From positions 1 through 64,000 of the forward strand of contig JAIYBZ010000009.1 of the NCBI GenBank assembly GCA_027488255.1: DNA of 64,000 bases, read 5' to 3'. The translations under genes were made by a program, and so were the position numbers. The stretch's first letter is position 1; every line of letters starts with the position of its first letter. Of the stretch, positions 47,868-57,344 are shown piece by piece. Origin of the DNA: Comamonadaceae bacterium. GTDB taxonomy: Bacteria; Pseudomonadota; Gammaproteobacteria; Burkholderiales; Burkholderiaceae_C. The notes under the pieces were generated by a model that did no database searches, was not told where the DNA came from, and saw nothing but the letters and a program-made list of their open reading frames with translations.

Positions 47868-49319
47868 ATGGGACACAAACTCAAGATCGCCGGCTGGATC
47901 AGCGTGGGCGCCCTCGCGGGTGCCTTGACCACTGTGTCCCTGCAAACCGTGGCTCGCGGCAACATGGCGCCACTGCCGCTCGAAGAATTGCAGCAATTGG
48001 CGGCTGTTTTCGGCATCGTCAAAAGTGACTATGTGGAGCCCGTGGACGAGAAGAAACTGATCTCCGAAGCCATCTCCGGCATGGTGTCCAGTTTGGATCC
48101 GCACTCCCAGTATTTCGACAAGAAAACCTTCAAAGAATTTTCTGAAGGCACCTCGGGCAAGTTTGTCGGTGTGGGCATTGAAATCAGCCAAGAAGAAGGC
48201 TTGGTCAAGGTGGTCTCGCCCATAGAAGGCTCGCCTGCAGATCGTGCAGGCCTGAAGCCGAACGACTTGATCACCAAAATCGACGACACCGCAGTCAAGG
48301 GCCTGACCCTGAGCGAGGCCGTCAAACGCATGCGGGGTGAGCCCAAGACCAGGGTCGTGCTGACCATCTTCCGCAAAGCCGAAAACCGCACCTTCCCGGT
48401 CACCATCATTCGCGAAGAAATCAAGACGCAATCGGTCAAATCGAAATTGATCGAGCCCGGTTACGGCTGGATTCGAGTCTCGCAATTCCAAGAACGCACT
48501 GTAGAAGACTTTGCGCGCAAGATCGAAGAAATGTACAAACAAGAGCCCCAGCTCAAGGGTTTGGTGCTTGATTTGCGCAACGACCCCGGTGGCTTGCTCG
48601 ATGCCGCCGTGGCCTTGTCTGCGGCCTTTTTGCCAGAAAACGTCACGGTGGTCACCACCAACGGGCAGCTCGAAGAGAGCAAATTCACTTACAAAGCTTC
48701 GCCCCAGTTTTGGCGCCGCAACAGCAGCAACGACCCCATCACGCGCATGACCAAAGCCACTGGCGGTGCGCTGAAAAAGGTGCCCTTGGTGGTGCTGGTC
48801 AACGAAGGCTCGGCCTCTGCCAGCGAGATCGTGGCGGGCGCTTTGCAAGACTACAAGCGCGCCACCCTGATGGGCAGCCAGACCTTTGGCAAAGGCTCGG
48901 TGCAAACCGTGCGTCCACTTGGACCTGACACGGCCCTGAAAATCACCACAGCACGCTACTACACCCCGAGTGGCCGCGCCATTCAGGCCAAAGGCATCGT
49001 GCCCGAGGTGATGCTGGACGAGACCGAAAACGGCAATGTCTTTGCCGCCTTGCGCACCCGCGAAGCCGACCTTGAAAAACACTTGTCGAACGGCAAAGAC
49101 GCGGAAGAAAAGAAAGACCCCGCGCGCGAAAAAGCCCGTGAAGAAGCCCTCAAAAAGATGGAAGAAGAGTCCAGAAAACCGGCCTCAGAACGCCGCCTGC
49201 CCGAGTTTGGCTCTGAGAAAGACTTCCAGTTGAATCAAGCCTTGAACCAACTCAAGGGTCTGCCCGTCAAAGCCAGCACCACTTTGGCCGAGCGCAAGGT
49301 GGAAAAGAAAGAAGACTGA
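47868..49319 (+). CDS. ctpA: C-terminal processing protease, S41 family
   Basis: A 483-residue periplasmic protease with an N-terminal membrane anchor or signal (IAGWISVGALAGALTTVSL). A PDZ domain spans roughly residues 90-180 (VGIEISQEEGLVKVVSPIEGSPADRAGL). The catalytic Ser/Lys dyad is visible in NEGSASASEIVAGAL and MGSQTFGKGSVQT. It processes or degrades periplasmic proteins, including cell-wall enzymes in related systems. The C-terminal tail is Lys/Glu-rich. The open frame extends upstream into gpmA, but the ATG at 47868 fits a signal sequence. Confidence 0.95.
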   Translation: MGHKLKIAGWISVGALAGALTTVSLQTVARGNMAPLPLEELQQLAAVFGIVKSDYVEPVDEKKLISEAISGMVSSLDPHSQYFDKKTFKEFSEGTSGKFVGVGIEISQEEGLVKVVSPIEGSPADRAGLKPNDLITKIDDTAVKGLTLSEAVKRMRGEPKTRVVLTIFRKAENRTFPVTIIREEIKTQSVKSKLIEPGYGWIRVSQFQERTVEDFARKIEEMYKQEPQLKGLVLDLRNDPGGLLDAAVALSAAFLPENVTVVTTNGQLEESKFTYKASPQFWRRNSSNDPITRMTKATGGALKKVPLVVLVNEGSASASEIVAGALQDYKRATLMGSQTFGKGSVQTVRPLGPDTALKITTARYYTPSGRAIQAKGIVPEVMLDETENGNVFAALRTREADLEKHLSNGKDAEEKKDPAREKAREEALKKMEEESRKPASERRLPEFGSEKDFQLNQALNQLKGLPVKASTTLAERKVEKKED

Positions 49320-49324
49320 GCCCC

Positions 49325-50080
49325 ATGGATGATGCCCAGCTGCTGCGGTATTCGCGGCACATCTTGCTGAACGAATTGGGCATCGATGGGCAAGAAAAGC
49401 TGTTGGCATCACGCGCCCTGGTCATTGGGGCCGGCGGCTTGGGCTCTCCGGTGGCACTCTACTTGGGCAGTGCCGGTGTGGGGCACATCACCGTGGTCGA
49501 CCATGACCAAGTGGATGCCACCAACTTGCAGAGACAAATTGCCCACACCCTCGACCGGGTGGGGCAAGACAAAGCCGAGTCGGTGCGCACCGCCATCTCG
49601 CACATCAATCCCGATGTGGTCGTGAATCCCATCACCCAGCGTGCCAATGCCGCCTTGTTGGACCGTCTGGTGGCAGAGGCCGATGTGGTGCTGGACTGCT
49701 GCGACAACTTTGAGACGCGACAAGCCGTCAATTTGGCCTGCGTCCAACACCACAAGCCTTTGGTCTCTGGGGCGGCGATCCGCATGGATGGGCAGGTTTC
49801 GGTTTTTGACACCCGACAGCCCGAGGCCCCTTGCTACGCCTGCATTTTTCCACCTGATAACTTGCCCGAAGAAACGCGCTGCGCCACCTTGGGGGTGTTT
49901 GCGCCTTTGGTGGGCATCATCGGGACCGTGCAGGCGGCTGAAGCCCTGAAAATTTTGAGTGGCATGGGCAGCCACATGGCCGGTCGCTTGCTCATGCTCG
50001 ACGGACGCGAGATGTCCTGGACCGACATCCGCATGCAACGCCATGCCCAATGCCCGGTGTGCGCGCCACACCGGCACTGA
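49325..50080 (+). CDS. moeB: ThiF/MoeB/HesA-type adenylyltransferase
   Basis: A 251-residue E1-like enzyme that adenylates the C-terminus of a ubiquitin-like sulfur carrier (MoaD or ThiS). The ATP motif GAGGLGSPVALYLGSAGVGHI and RQIAHTLDRVGQDKA are present. Zinc Cys pairs CYAC and CPVC are visible. It starts five bases after ctpA. Whether it serves molybdopterin (MoeB) or thiamine (ThiF) synthesis cannot be decided; molybdopterin would suit the formate dehydrogenase in this window. Confidence 0.9.
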   Translation: MDDAQLLRYSRHILLNELGIDGQEKLLASRALVIGAGGLGSPVALYLGSAGVGHITVVDHDQVDATNLQRQIAHTLDRVGQDKAESVRTAISHINPDVVVNPITQRANAALLDRLVAEADVVLDCCDNFETRQAVNLACVQHHKPLVSGAAIRMDGQVSVFDTRQPEAPCYACIFPPDNLPEETRCATLGVFAPLVGIIGTVQAAEALKILSGMGSHMAGRLLMLDGREMSWTDIRMQRHAQCPVCAPHRH

Positions 50081-50082
50081 AG

Positions 50083-50679
50083 TCAAACGCCCCAACAGGG
50101 GCCGTGAAACTTTCTAAACAAGGACGGCGACATGGCGGTCTGCGCCTGCGCAAACAGACCCGCTTTTTGGCTTTGCGCCTGTCGCTGCAGCCCCGCGTAG
50201 GGCCCCGAACCTGTGCGAAATCGATAAGCCCAAGCCTGACCCGTTCGAACCATTTCAGCCCCCAAATCCTGCCCCTCAAGCGTCAAGCGGCCGATGTGGC
50301 GACCGTACACATCCTGTCCAAGGTCTTGTACCTGCACGGCTTTTCTCAGCGCCAAGTGCACCATGGCGGCGCGAGCTTCAGAACCGCCTGCCTGGCACGT
50401 TTCGGGGGCGTCAATTCCCTCGATGCGCAATTTGATGGGGGCTGACTGCCCGGGCCGGACCAGCACCACGGTGTCTCCATCGATGACCCCACTGACCCAA
50501 CCCGTCCAGACCACGTTCACTTCGGCGGCTTGGCTGGAGATGGGCACCGCACCGAGCCCGAGTCCCAGTCCGATCACGCCAATGGCAACGGACACAAGAG
50601 ATGCAGCACACACACCATCAATACCGCACGAGGCCATCGCGCTGGCGAGCCAGCGCCGCCGTTCCGGCGGTCTCGGCAT
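50083..50679 (-). CDS. Secreted staphylococcal-nuclease-like protein
   Basis: A thermonuclease-fold protein with an N-terminal hydrophobic signal (VSVAIGVIGLGLGLGAVPISSQA). The catalytic pattern is present: VIDGDTVVL (Ca-binding Asp), KLRIEGIDAPETCQ (Arg and Glu), and DVYGRHIGRL (second Arg). It is therefore expected to be a Ca-dependent exported nuclease. The start could also be the ATG at 50637 (184 residues). The convergent moeB stop is two bases away. Confidence 0.87.
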   Translation of the reverse strand: MPRPPERRRWLASAMASCGIDGVCAASLVSVAIGVIGLGLGLGAVPISSQAAEVNVVWTGWVSGVIDGDTVVLVRPGQSAPIKLRIEGIDAPETCQAGGSEARAAMVHLALRKAVQVQDLGQDVYGRHIGRLTLEGQDLGAEMVRTGQAWAYRFRTGSGPYAGLQRQAQSQKAGLFAQAQTAMSPSLFRKFHGPCWGV

Positions 50680-50841
50680 CCGGGTGAATCCGTTGCACCC
50701 ACTTTGCTCACTCCATCCCATCCACCCACTGAGCGTGGTCCAACAAATGGGGGAGAACGGTAAATGGCGAGCAGACATCAGGACCATTGTCGGTCAGGCG
50801 CCCGAACTTCTAAATGGGGCCATAGACGGCTAAGATCAGGC

Positions 50842-52497
50842 ATGGCTGATATGCAACGATTTCTGACTTTTCGCCAGTGGCCTCACCTGACTGTGCCACT
50901 GGCCCGCAACGAAGCCCTTGCCGGTCTGACCGTTGCCTTGGTCATGATTCCTCAGGCCGTGGCCTACGCCGGTTTGGCCGGCATGCCCCTCGTCACGGGG
51001 CTCTACACCTGCCTGATTCCAGCCCTTCTGGCGGTGCTCTTCGGCAGCGCCAACCGCTTGTCCGTGGGCCCTGCTGCGCTGACTTGCGTGTTGATTGGCG
51101 CATCGCTCACGGGCATGGCCGAGGCGGGTTCGCCCGAATGGGTGACTCTGGCGGTTTGGCTGTCATTGATGTCAGGGGCGATTCAACTCGTGCTGGGCAT
51201 CGCCCAATTTGGTTGGCTCATCAATTTGGTCAGTGCGCCCGTCATGACCGGATTTACCCAGGCCGCTTCTTTGCTGATCATGGCCTCTCAGGTCCCTGGC
51301 TTGCTGGGGATTTCAAGTTGGAATTGGGATGTGACAAGCTGGCCAGCGTGGTTGAACGGATGGCCGGCTTGGTTTGGTTTGAGTAGTTTGGGGGTGCTGT
51401 TGGTGTTGCGCCATTTCAAGCCGCGATGGCCGAGCATCATGCTGGTCATGGTGGCAGCATCGGGCATTGCCTACGCCACCGATTACGCCTCGCATGGCCC
51501 CGTCGTGGGCTTGCTGCCCGCGGGCTTGCCCGATTTTTATTGGCCCGCTTGGCCGGGCCTGGACACCCTCAACTCACTGTGGGTGCCCGCCATCGTGATT
51601 GCCTTGGTGAGTTTTTTAGAAACCGCCTCGAGTGCCCGCATCGAATGTCGCCAGGATGGACGGCGCTGGGACGACAGCACCGAGCTCTTCAGCCAAGGTC
51701 TGGCCAAACTGGCTTCGGCTTTTTCAGGCAGCTTTGCCACCAGCACCTCTTTCTCGCGCTCGGCCCTCATGCTTTACGCCGGCGCGCGTTCGGGCTGGGC
51801 TGTGGTGGCGTCGGTGGTTTGCGTCTTGTTGGCCCTGCTGCTCTTGATGCCCGTGTTTCAAATGGTGCCTCGCTCGGTCCTGTCGGCCGTGGTGATCGTG
51901 GCGGTACTGAATCTGTTTCAGCCTCGCCAATTTTTGAAGCTGTGGCTCATCGGCCGTGTTGAAGCCATGACCTCGGGGGTGACTTTTGTCGTGACCCTGC
52001 TGACCGCACCGCGCATTTATTGGGGGGTACTGACCGGCGTTTTGCTGGGCTTGAGCCATTTCTTGCACACCCGTTTGCACCCCCGCATCATCGAAGTGGG
52101 ACTGCACCCCGACGGCAGTTTGCGTGACCGCCATCTCTGGAAACTGCCTCCGCTGGCGCCTCGGCTGTACGCTCTGCGCATGGATGCCGAGCTGGACTTT
52201 GCTGCAGCCAGCGAATTTGACCGCGCCATCACCGACCATCTGGCGCAACACCCCGAGGTGCAACATGTCTGTTTGTTTGCACAACCCATCAACCGCATCG
52301 ATGTGACGGGTGTCGACACCTTTGGTCAGTTGCACCGCCAATTGGCCAGCAGCGGCATCACCTTGCATATCAGCGGGATCAAGTTGCCCGTTGAATCGGT
52401 TTTAAAACGCGCTGGGGAACTGCAAGACGGCCCGCACTTGCAGCTCTACCGCACCGATGCAGAGGCTTTGATTGCACTGGCTCAACTCAAGCCCTAG
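50842..52497 (+). CDS. SulP family anion transporter with STAS domain (second copy)
   Basis: A 551-residue SulP transporter with the classical entry motif LTVALVMIPQAVAYAGLAGMPLVTGLY and SVGPAALTCVLIG. The C-terminal STAS domain (RLYALRMDAELDFAAASEFDRA, NRIDVTGVDTFGQL) has Thr in place of the frequent Ser before Gly. The sequence is clearly different from the SulP gene at 41661, so the two are not recent duplicates. Sulfate or bicarbonate are likely substrates. Confidence 0.92.
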   Translation: MADMQRFLTFRQWPHLTVPLARNEALAGLTVALVMIPQAVAYAGLAGMPLVTGLYTCLIPALLAVLFGSANRLSVGPAALTCVLIGASLTGMAEAGSPEWVTLAVWLSLMSGAIQLVLGIAQFGWLINLVSAPVMTGFTQAASLLIMASQVPGLLGISSWNWDVTSWPAWLNGWPAWFGLSSLGVLLVLRHFKPRWPSIMLVMVAASGIAYATDYASHGPVVGLLPAGLPDFYWPAWPGLDTLNSLWVPAIVIALVSFLETASSARIECRQDGRRWDDSTELFSQGLAKLASAFSGSFATSTSFSRSALMLYAGARSGWAVVASVVCVLLALLLLMPVFQMVPRSVLSAVVIVAVLNLFQPRQFLKLWLIGRVEAMTSGVTFVVTLLTAPRIYWGVLTGVLLGLSHFLHTRLHPRIIEVGLHPDGSLRDRHLWKLPPLAPRLYALRMDAELDFAAASEFDRAITDHLAQHPEVQHVCLFAQPINRIDVTGVDTFGQLHRQLASSGITLHISGIKLPVESVLKRAGELQDGPHLQLYRTDAEALIALAQLKP

Positions 52498-52614
52498 CCC
52501 AGCGACATGGCGGCTAGAGCGAACCGAATTGCTCAAGTCGAGAGACCGGTTGAGACCTGCAGCGCCAGCCCCTAAATCGAAGCCATGCGGTGTTGTGAGA
52601 TGTGCCTCAACGCC

Positions 52615-53571
52615 TCAGGTCAAAGAGGCTTCGAATTCATTCAACCGCTTGTAAATCGAGCGCAACTCGGTGATGTCGGTCCAGCGGTCGATCAGGTACG
52701 AAAACGCTTCGTTGACTTTGCCAAAAGCGTTACTGACTTGTTGAATCACCCCCAAGGTGATCAGGCCCGTGAACAAAGATGGGCCCATCAACAAGTAAGG
52801 AAAAATCACCATGGTTTGGCTGTAAAAATTACTCCACAAATGAAAGTAAGCGTAGTGGTTGAACAACCTGAAATTGTTCAGTCGCACGCCTGTGAACAGC
52901 GTCATCACCGTCGGTAAATCCATGCGGGTGCGATCGTCCTCGGCGTAAACCAAGTCTTTACGCAGAGCAGCCTCGGTTTTTTGGTTGTTGTATTCCAGCC
53001 CGGGCAGACGAATGCCGACAAACCACGAAATAGCCGTACCGCCCAGCGCAGTGACCAGCGCGACCCAAAAAAGCGAGCCTTCAAACTGCAGCCAAGCAAT
53101 GGCCATGCCCTGCGACAGGCCCCACAAAATAGGAATAAAAGACACCAGTGTCAGCACCGCGCGCACCAAACCCAAGCCCAAGTTTTCGGTCTGACGTGCA
53201 AAGCGCATGCAGTCCTCTTGAATGCGCTGGGACGCGCCTTCGACCGTTGCATCCGTGTGTTGCCAACGCGGCAGATAACCCTCGGTTAATGCCTGCCGCC
53301 AACGAAAAGCAAAGTGAGACGCCAGGTAGGTCTCCAAACTGCGCAGCAACATGAACGGAAAAGCAATCCACGAAAACTGCAACATGAAGCCCCAAAACTT
53401 CTCCAACCCACCGGCTTGTTCTGGCTTTTGCAAAAGGTCATAAAACTCGCCATACCAAGCATTCAGCTTGACGGTCTGTTGCACCGTGATGAACACCAGC
53501 GCCACCAAGACCAACAAACCACCCCAGGCCCATAAGGCCCATCGGCGTGAGAGAAAGAAACTGCGAAACAT
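52615..53571 (-). CDS. SbmA/BacA-like peptide transporter
   Basis: A 318-residue inner-membrane protein of the SbmA/BacA family, which imports peptides and modified peptide antibiotics by a proton gradient. Visible features include the TM1 region WALWAWGGLLVLVALVFITVQQ, NAWYGEFYDLLQ, and FRWRQALTEGYLPRWQ (the family's TMD start). The C-terminal ATPase domain of the BclA group is absent. It is shorter than E. coli SbmA (about 406), with the C-terminal portion reduced. Confidence 0.88.
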   Translation of the reverse strand: MFRSFFLSRRWALWAWGGLLVLVALVFITVQQTVKLNAWYGEFYDLLQKPEQAGGLEKFWGFMLQFSWIAFPFMLLRSLETYLASHFAFRWRQALTEGYLPRWQHTDATVEGASQRIQEDCMRFARQTENLGLGLVRAVLTLVSFIPILWGLSQGMAIAWLQFEGSLFWVALVTALGGTAISWFVGIRLPGLEYNNQKTEAALRKDLVYAEDDRTRMDLPTVMTLFTGVRLNNFRLFNHYAYFHLWSNFYSQTMVIFPYLLMGPSLFTGLITLGVIQQVSNAFGKVNEAFSYLIDRWTDITELRSIYKRLNEFEASLT

Positions 53572-53583
53572 GGTTGCTTCAAT

Positions 53584-53973
53584 TCAGGGATTGAGGCTGT
53601 CGACCGTCTCGGTCTTGAAGTCGGCGGGCAGCACCACTTCGAGCAACTCCAGATCCTCGCTGTGCCCGAGTTCGCGGTGGCGAATGCGCGGCGGTTGGTG
53701 CACACAAGAGCCCGCCTCGAGACGCACCACGCCCTGACCTTCGTATTCAAATTCAATCCAACCCTTGAGCACATAGACCAGCTGAAACTCGGTGTGGTGC
53801 AAATGCGGCTGGCTGGAAAATTCGTGCCCCCCAGCGGCGCGGATCACACTGGCCGTGACTCGCCCCTGGGTGGCCTGCTTCAAGCCCAAATCTCGGTATT
53901 CAAAAAAAGAACGCAAGCCCCGCTCGAACTGCGCATCTTTGGCGTGGGTCACCACAAAAGCTGGGGTCGTCAT
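53584..53973 (-). CDS. Cupin-domain protein
   Basis: A 129-residue single-cupin protein. The metal-binding His cluster is visible as PHLHHTEFQLVYVLKGWIEFE, then QPPRIRHRELGHSEDLELLEV for the second motif. Such small cupins bind metal and a small ligand; no reaction can be assigned. GGAG precedes the ATG at 53973. It precedes the SbmA-like gene by 12 bases and may be co-transcribed. Confidence 0.88.
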   Translation of the reverse strand: MTTPAFVVTHAKDAQFERGLRSFFEYRDLGLKQATQGRVTASVIRAAGGHEFSSQPHLHHTEFQLVYVLKGWIEFEYEGQGVVRLEAGSCVHQPPRIRHRELGHSEDLELLEVVLPADFKTETVDSLNP

Positions 53974-54051
53974 GAGCATCTCCGGCATCAATGAATGAGA
54001 GGTCGTCCTTATGGATATCCTAAAGCCAAGTGGTAGGCATAGAATTTTTGA

Positions 54052-54867
54052 TCACGCCGTGACGATCCAGCCCTCTAAGGGATCAAACGGCGGCAAACCG
54101 TATTGCGGATGTCCTGCGGCGTGTTGTTGTTGCGCCCAAGCCGCTTGCATGAGGCACAGCGTGGCGTCCAGTGCGTCGCCACTGGCATCGTCAGCCAAAG
54201 CGCCCATCAACGCGTTGCTGGCGACCAAACGCAGGCCAAGCCGAGTGTCCCCCCGCTCCAGTGCCCCCAACAACTCACGCCGGGCCAATAAACGCTCTGG
54301 CGTTTGCTTGGTCTTGTCGTCACTTTTGTAGCTGCGCTGGCCCAACACTTCACGCGCCAGCAAACCCGGGTAAGCCTCTACAGCCACACGGCGCAAATCT
54401 CCCGGCTTCAAGCCGGGCAAGTGCACCCCCGCTTGGCGCAGCAGCGGCACGCCCGCATGCAACATGTAGGCCACGGGCGGATTGACCCATTTCATCGAGG
54501 GGCTGGAGCCCGCAGGCCGGTCGGTCGCGCGATGGGCAAACTTACCTCCCACAGGGCGGGCACGACAAAAATCTGCAAACTGCTGCCGAATGTCTGCGCG
54601 CGGCAAGGCGGCGTAATGGGCCATGCAAGGGTCCCATTCGGTGGGCCAGCCCAAGGTCTCCACCAGTTCTCGGGGCAAGCCAAAAGGCAAGTCAAAACCG
54701 CCTATCCAATCGGCGGGTTGCGCCAACCATTGACCAAAATCGATGAGGGTCTCGAAGTGCTGCAGGGCTTGCAGCTGAACCCGGCCTTTTTGCGCTTGGC
54801 CCAAAGCCAAGACAATCGGTTTTCGTCGGCTGGGGCTGCTGGAAAAATCGCAGCCAATCAGCTGCAT
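54052..54867 (-). CDS. DUF429 family protein
   Basis: A 271-residue protein of DUF429, which has an RNase H-like fold predicted from family models. It begins LIGCDFSSSPSRRKPIVLALG and has GGFDLPFGLPRELV and HPQYGLPPFDPLEGWIVTA. Its function is unknown. The ATG at 54867 lies four bases after the BLUF stop. Confidence 0.85.
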   Translation of the reverse strand: MQLIGCDFSSSPSRRKPIVLALGQAQKGRVQLQALQHFETLIDFGQWLAQPADWIGGFDLPFGLPRELVETLGWPTEWDPCMAHYAALPRADIRQQFADFCRARPVGGKFAHRATDRPAGSSPSMKWVNPPVAYMLHAGVPLLRQAGVHLPGLKPGDLRRVAVEAYPGLLAREVLGQRSYKSDDKTKQTPERLLARRELLGALERGDTRLGLRLVASNALMGALADDASGDALDATLCLMQAAWAQQQHAAGHPQYGLPPFDPLEGWIVTA

Positions 54868-54871
54868 CGCT

Positions 54872-55294
54872 TCAGGCGCGGCCAATGATGGAGGCGGTGG
54901 CCATCAGCTCTTCCAGCAAGGCCAGCGACACTTTGCCCGAGACGTTGTAGGGGTCCAGCTCGGCCCGCTCGGAATACTTCAGCAAGATGTTGGTGTTGAC
55001 GCGCGAAGCATCCACCTGGCCCATGGTCCAGCCACCAAAGCGGCGCTCACTGATTTCTTCGTAGTGCAACAACACCACGTCTTTGTGACGGGCGTCTTTT
55101 TGGATGTGGCCATACAAATCGCTGACCGCGCCACGTCCGCCTTCGATGGCCTGCAAAAAGATGCCACCGCCGTAGCACAAGATGCCGGTGATGCCGCTGG
55201 TGGGATTGAACTGGCGGGACTGGTTGAGGATGGACTCAATGGTTTCCGCGCGGGTGTCCACAGCGCGGCTAGCGTAAAGCAGGCGTACCAACAT
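54872..55294 (-). CDS. BLUF-domain blue-light photoreceptor
   Basis: A 140-residue protein made of one BLUF domain (1-92) and a short helical tail. The flavin-signalling residues are present: Tyr7 in LLYASRA, Asn30 and TSGITGILCY, Gln48 in FLQAIEG, and Trp89-x-Met91 in GWTMG. It binds FAD and responds to blue light through hydrogen-bond switching. There is no output domain, so it must act through a partner. It stands three bases after folE and four bases before DUF429, an apparent operon. Confidence 0.93.
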   Translation of the reverse strand: MLVRLLYASRAVDTRAETIESILNQSRQFNPTSGITGILCYGGGIFLQAIEGGRGAVSDLYGHIQKDARHKDVVLLHYEEISERRFGGWTMGQVDASRVNTNILLKYSERAELDPYNVSGKVSLALLEELMATASIIGRA

Positions 55295-55297
55295 AGG

Positions 55298-56032
55298 TCA
55301 GTTCTTTCCAGGAATCAATGACAAGAATTCGCGGCGCAGATTGGGGTCTTTCAGGAAGGCCCCGCGCATGACCGAGTTGATCATTTTGCTGTCCATGTCC
55401 TTCACCCCGCGCCAGCCCATGCAGTAGTGGCTGGCTTCCATCACGATGGCCAAACCATCGGGCTGTGTTTTGCGTTGAATCAAATCGGCCAACTGCACCA
55501 CGGCTTCTTCTTGAATCTGGGGTCGGCCCATGATCCATTCGGCCAGGCGGGCGTATTTGGACAAACCAATCACATTGGTGTGTTCGTTGGGCAAAACGCC
55601 AATCCAAATCTTGCCAATGACCGGGCAGAAGTGGTGGCTGCAAGCGCTGCGCACGGTGATGGGCCCAACGATCATCAGCTCGTTGAGGTGCTCGGCGTTG
55701 GGAAACTCGGTGATTTCCGGGCCCTCAACATAGCGGCCCTTGAAGACTTCTTTGAGGTACATCTTGGCCACACGGCGGGCGGTATCGCCCGTGTTGTGGT
55801 CGTTCACGGTGTCGATGACCAAGCTGTCCAGTACGCCCTCCATCTTGGCCGTGACTTCGTCCAGCAGCTGTTCGAGCTCGCCGGGTTGGATGAAATCAGA
55901 GATGTTGTCGTTGGCATGAAAACGCTTGCGGGCGGCCAAAACGCGCTCGCGGATTTTCACGGACACAGGAACGCCGTCGTCTTCGGGCGTGGCAGCAGAA
56001 GCAGTCATGGCGTCTGGGGCTTTCATTAACAT
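55298..56032 (-). CDS. folE: GTP cyclohydrolase I
   Basis: A 244-residue enzyme converting GTP to dihydroneopterin triphosphate, the first step of folate and pterin synthesis. Zinc ligands appear in SACSHHFCPVIGKIWIGVLP and EASHYCMGWRGV; GLSKYARLAEWIMGRPQIQEEAV is the conserved substrate region. The N-terminal 45 residues are variable. The start is taken at the ATG at 56032 with AGGA upstream; alternatives are 56026 and 56041. Confidence 0.96.
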   Translation of the reverse strand: MLMKAPDAMTASAATPEDDGVPVSVKIRERVLAARKRFHANDNISDFIQPGELEQLLDEVTAKMEGVLDSLVIDTVNDHNTGDTARRVAKMYLKEVFKGRYVEGPEITEFPNAEHLNELMIVGPITVRSACSHHFCPVIGKIWIGVLPNEHTNVIGLSKYARLAEWIMGRPQIQEEAVVQLADLIQRKTQPDGLAIVMEASHYCMGWRGVKDMDSKMINSVMRGAFLKDPNLRREFLSLIPGKN

Positions 56033-56111
56033 GGCTGGCATCCTAACAGCGATTTCGGCTCTTGCGCAGACAATCAAGCATCGCCCATACCCTCACCGGG
56101 GTATCCACCGG

Positions 56112-57341
56112 TCAGTAGCGGTTGCCACTCAAAAACAAAGCCAAACGCATCAGTGCAAAGGCCATACGGTCGAGCAGCCTGTGCGGCCATGGCCTGCGCA
56201 AGTAATCTGCCGCGACCACCCGGCGACTTTGTTGCGCCATGGCGTGAGCCAAGCGCTGGTGGAGTTGCTGGGCAAAAGCTTTGTCGGCGACCACCACATT
56301 GGCTTCTCGGGCCAACAACAAACTCAAGGGATCCAGATTGGACGAGCCCACCGTGGCCCATGGCCGATCATGATGGGGATCGATGACCGCTACTTTGGCA
56401 TGCAAAAAGCTGGCGTGGTATTCGAAAATCTCGATGCCCGCCGCCAGCAAAGCCCCATACACCGGCCGCACGCCGTGAAATTGCATGAAGTATTCGTAGC
56501 GCCCCTGAAGCAACAAGCGCACACGCACACCCCGCTCTGCCGCACGAATCAAGGCTTTGCGCAAACGCCGTCCGGGCAAGAAATAAGCATTGGCGATGAC
56601 AATTTCGTGCCGCGCGGCACCAATCGCCTTCAAGTAGGCGCGCTCAATCTGCGTGCGGTTGCGCACGTTGTCGCGCAACAACAAACCGGCCTTGGCCACC
56701 AAAAGGCTCTCTTTGCCCTGCTCGTCCTCATGGATCCAGGGCAAATGCAAGCCAGCGGCTCGAAACGAGCTGAACGCCTCGGGAAACTTTTTCTGCTGCA
56801 CATGACGCACAGTCAAGATCCGCCACCACAGCTGCGCCATGGTTTCTTGCATTTGCTGCACCAATGCCCCTCTGGCACAGACTGCGAAGTCCAGCCGAGG
56901 CATCGACAAAGCGCCATGGTGCGGGTCGTACCAATCGTCCAGAATATTGATACCGCCGCAAAAGGCCAAAAGCCCATCGATCACGCACAACTTTCGGTGC
57001 AGGCGACGCCATCGGCTGGGAATCATCAGGCCCAAGGTCCCGAGCGGCGAATACACGCGCCATTCCACGCCGGCACGGTCAAAGCGATCTCGCCATTCAG
57101 GGGGTAAATCAGGCGTCCCCACGCCGTCCACCACCACCCAGACCCGCAAACCCCGCAATGCGGCGCGTTCCAAGGCTTCCGCCACCAGCGCGGCAGCACC
57201 GTGAAAATCAAAAATATACGTTTCAAGATGCACCTGTGAACGCGCTTGCTCCATGGCTGAAACCAGTGCTTCAAAATAGGCTTGCCCGCCTTCGATCAAA
57301 CGAATTTGATGACCATCGCGCAAGGTGGGACTGCGGCGCAT
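56112..57341 (-). CDS. clsB: Cardiolipin synthase ClsB-like phospholipase D
   Basis: A 409-residue phosphatidyltransferase with two HKD motifs: HRKLCVIDGLLAFCGG and HAKVAVIDPHHDRPWATVGSSN. No membrane helices at the N-terminus, unlike ClsA, so it belongs to the YbhO/ClsB group. It makes cardiolipin or related phospholipids at the inner membrane. It starts three bases after the EEP hydrolase gene; the same pair (YbhP-ClsB) is co-operonic in E. coli. Confidence 0.95.
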   Translation of the reverse strand: MRRSPTLRDGHQIRLIEGGQAYFEALVSAMEQARSQVHLETYIFDFHGAAALVAEALERAALRGLRVWVVVDGVGTPDLPPEWRDRFDRAGVEWRVYSPLGTLGLMIPSRWRRLHRKLCVIDGLLAFCGGINILDDWYDPHHGALSMPRLDFAVCARGALVQQMQETMAQLWWRILTVRHVQQKKFPEAFSSFRAAGLHLPWIHEDEQGKESLLVAKAGLLLRDNVRNRTQIERAYLKAIGAARHEIVIANAYFLPGRRLRKALIRAAERGVRVRLLLQGRYEYFMQFHGVRPVYGALLAAGIEIFEYHASFLHAKVAVIDPHHDRPWATVGSSNLDPLSLLLAREANVVVADKAFAQQLHQRLAHAMAQQSRRVVAADYLRRPWPHRLLDRMAFALMRLALFLSGNRY

Positions 57342-57344
57342 GGC

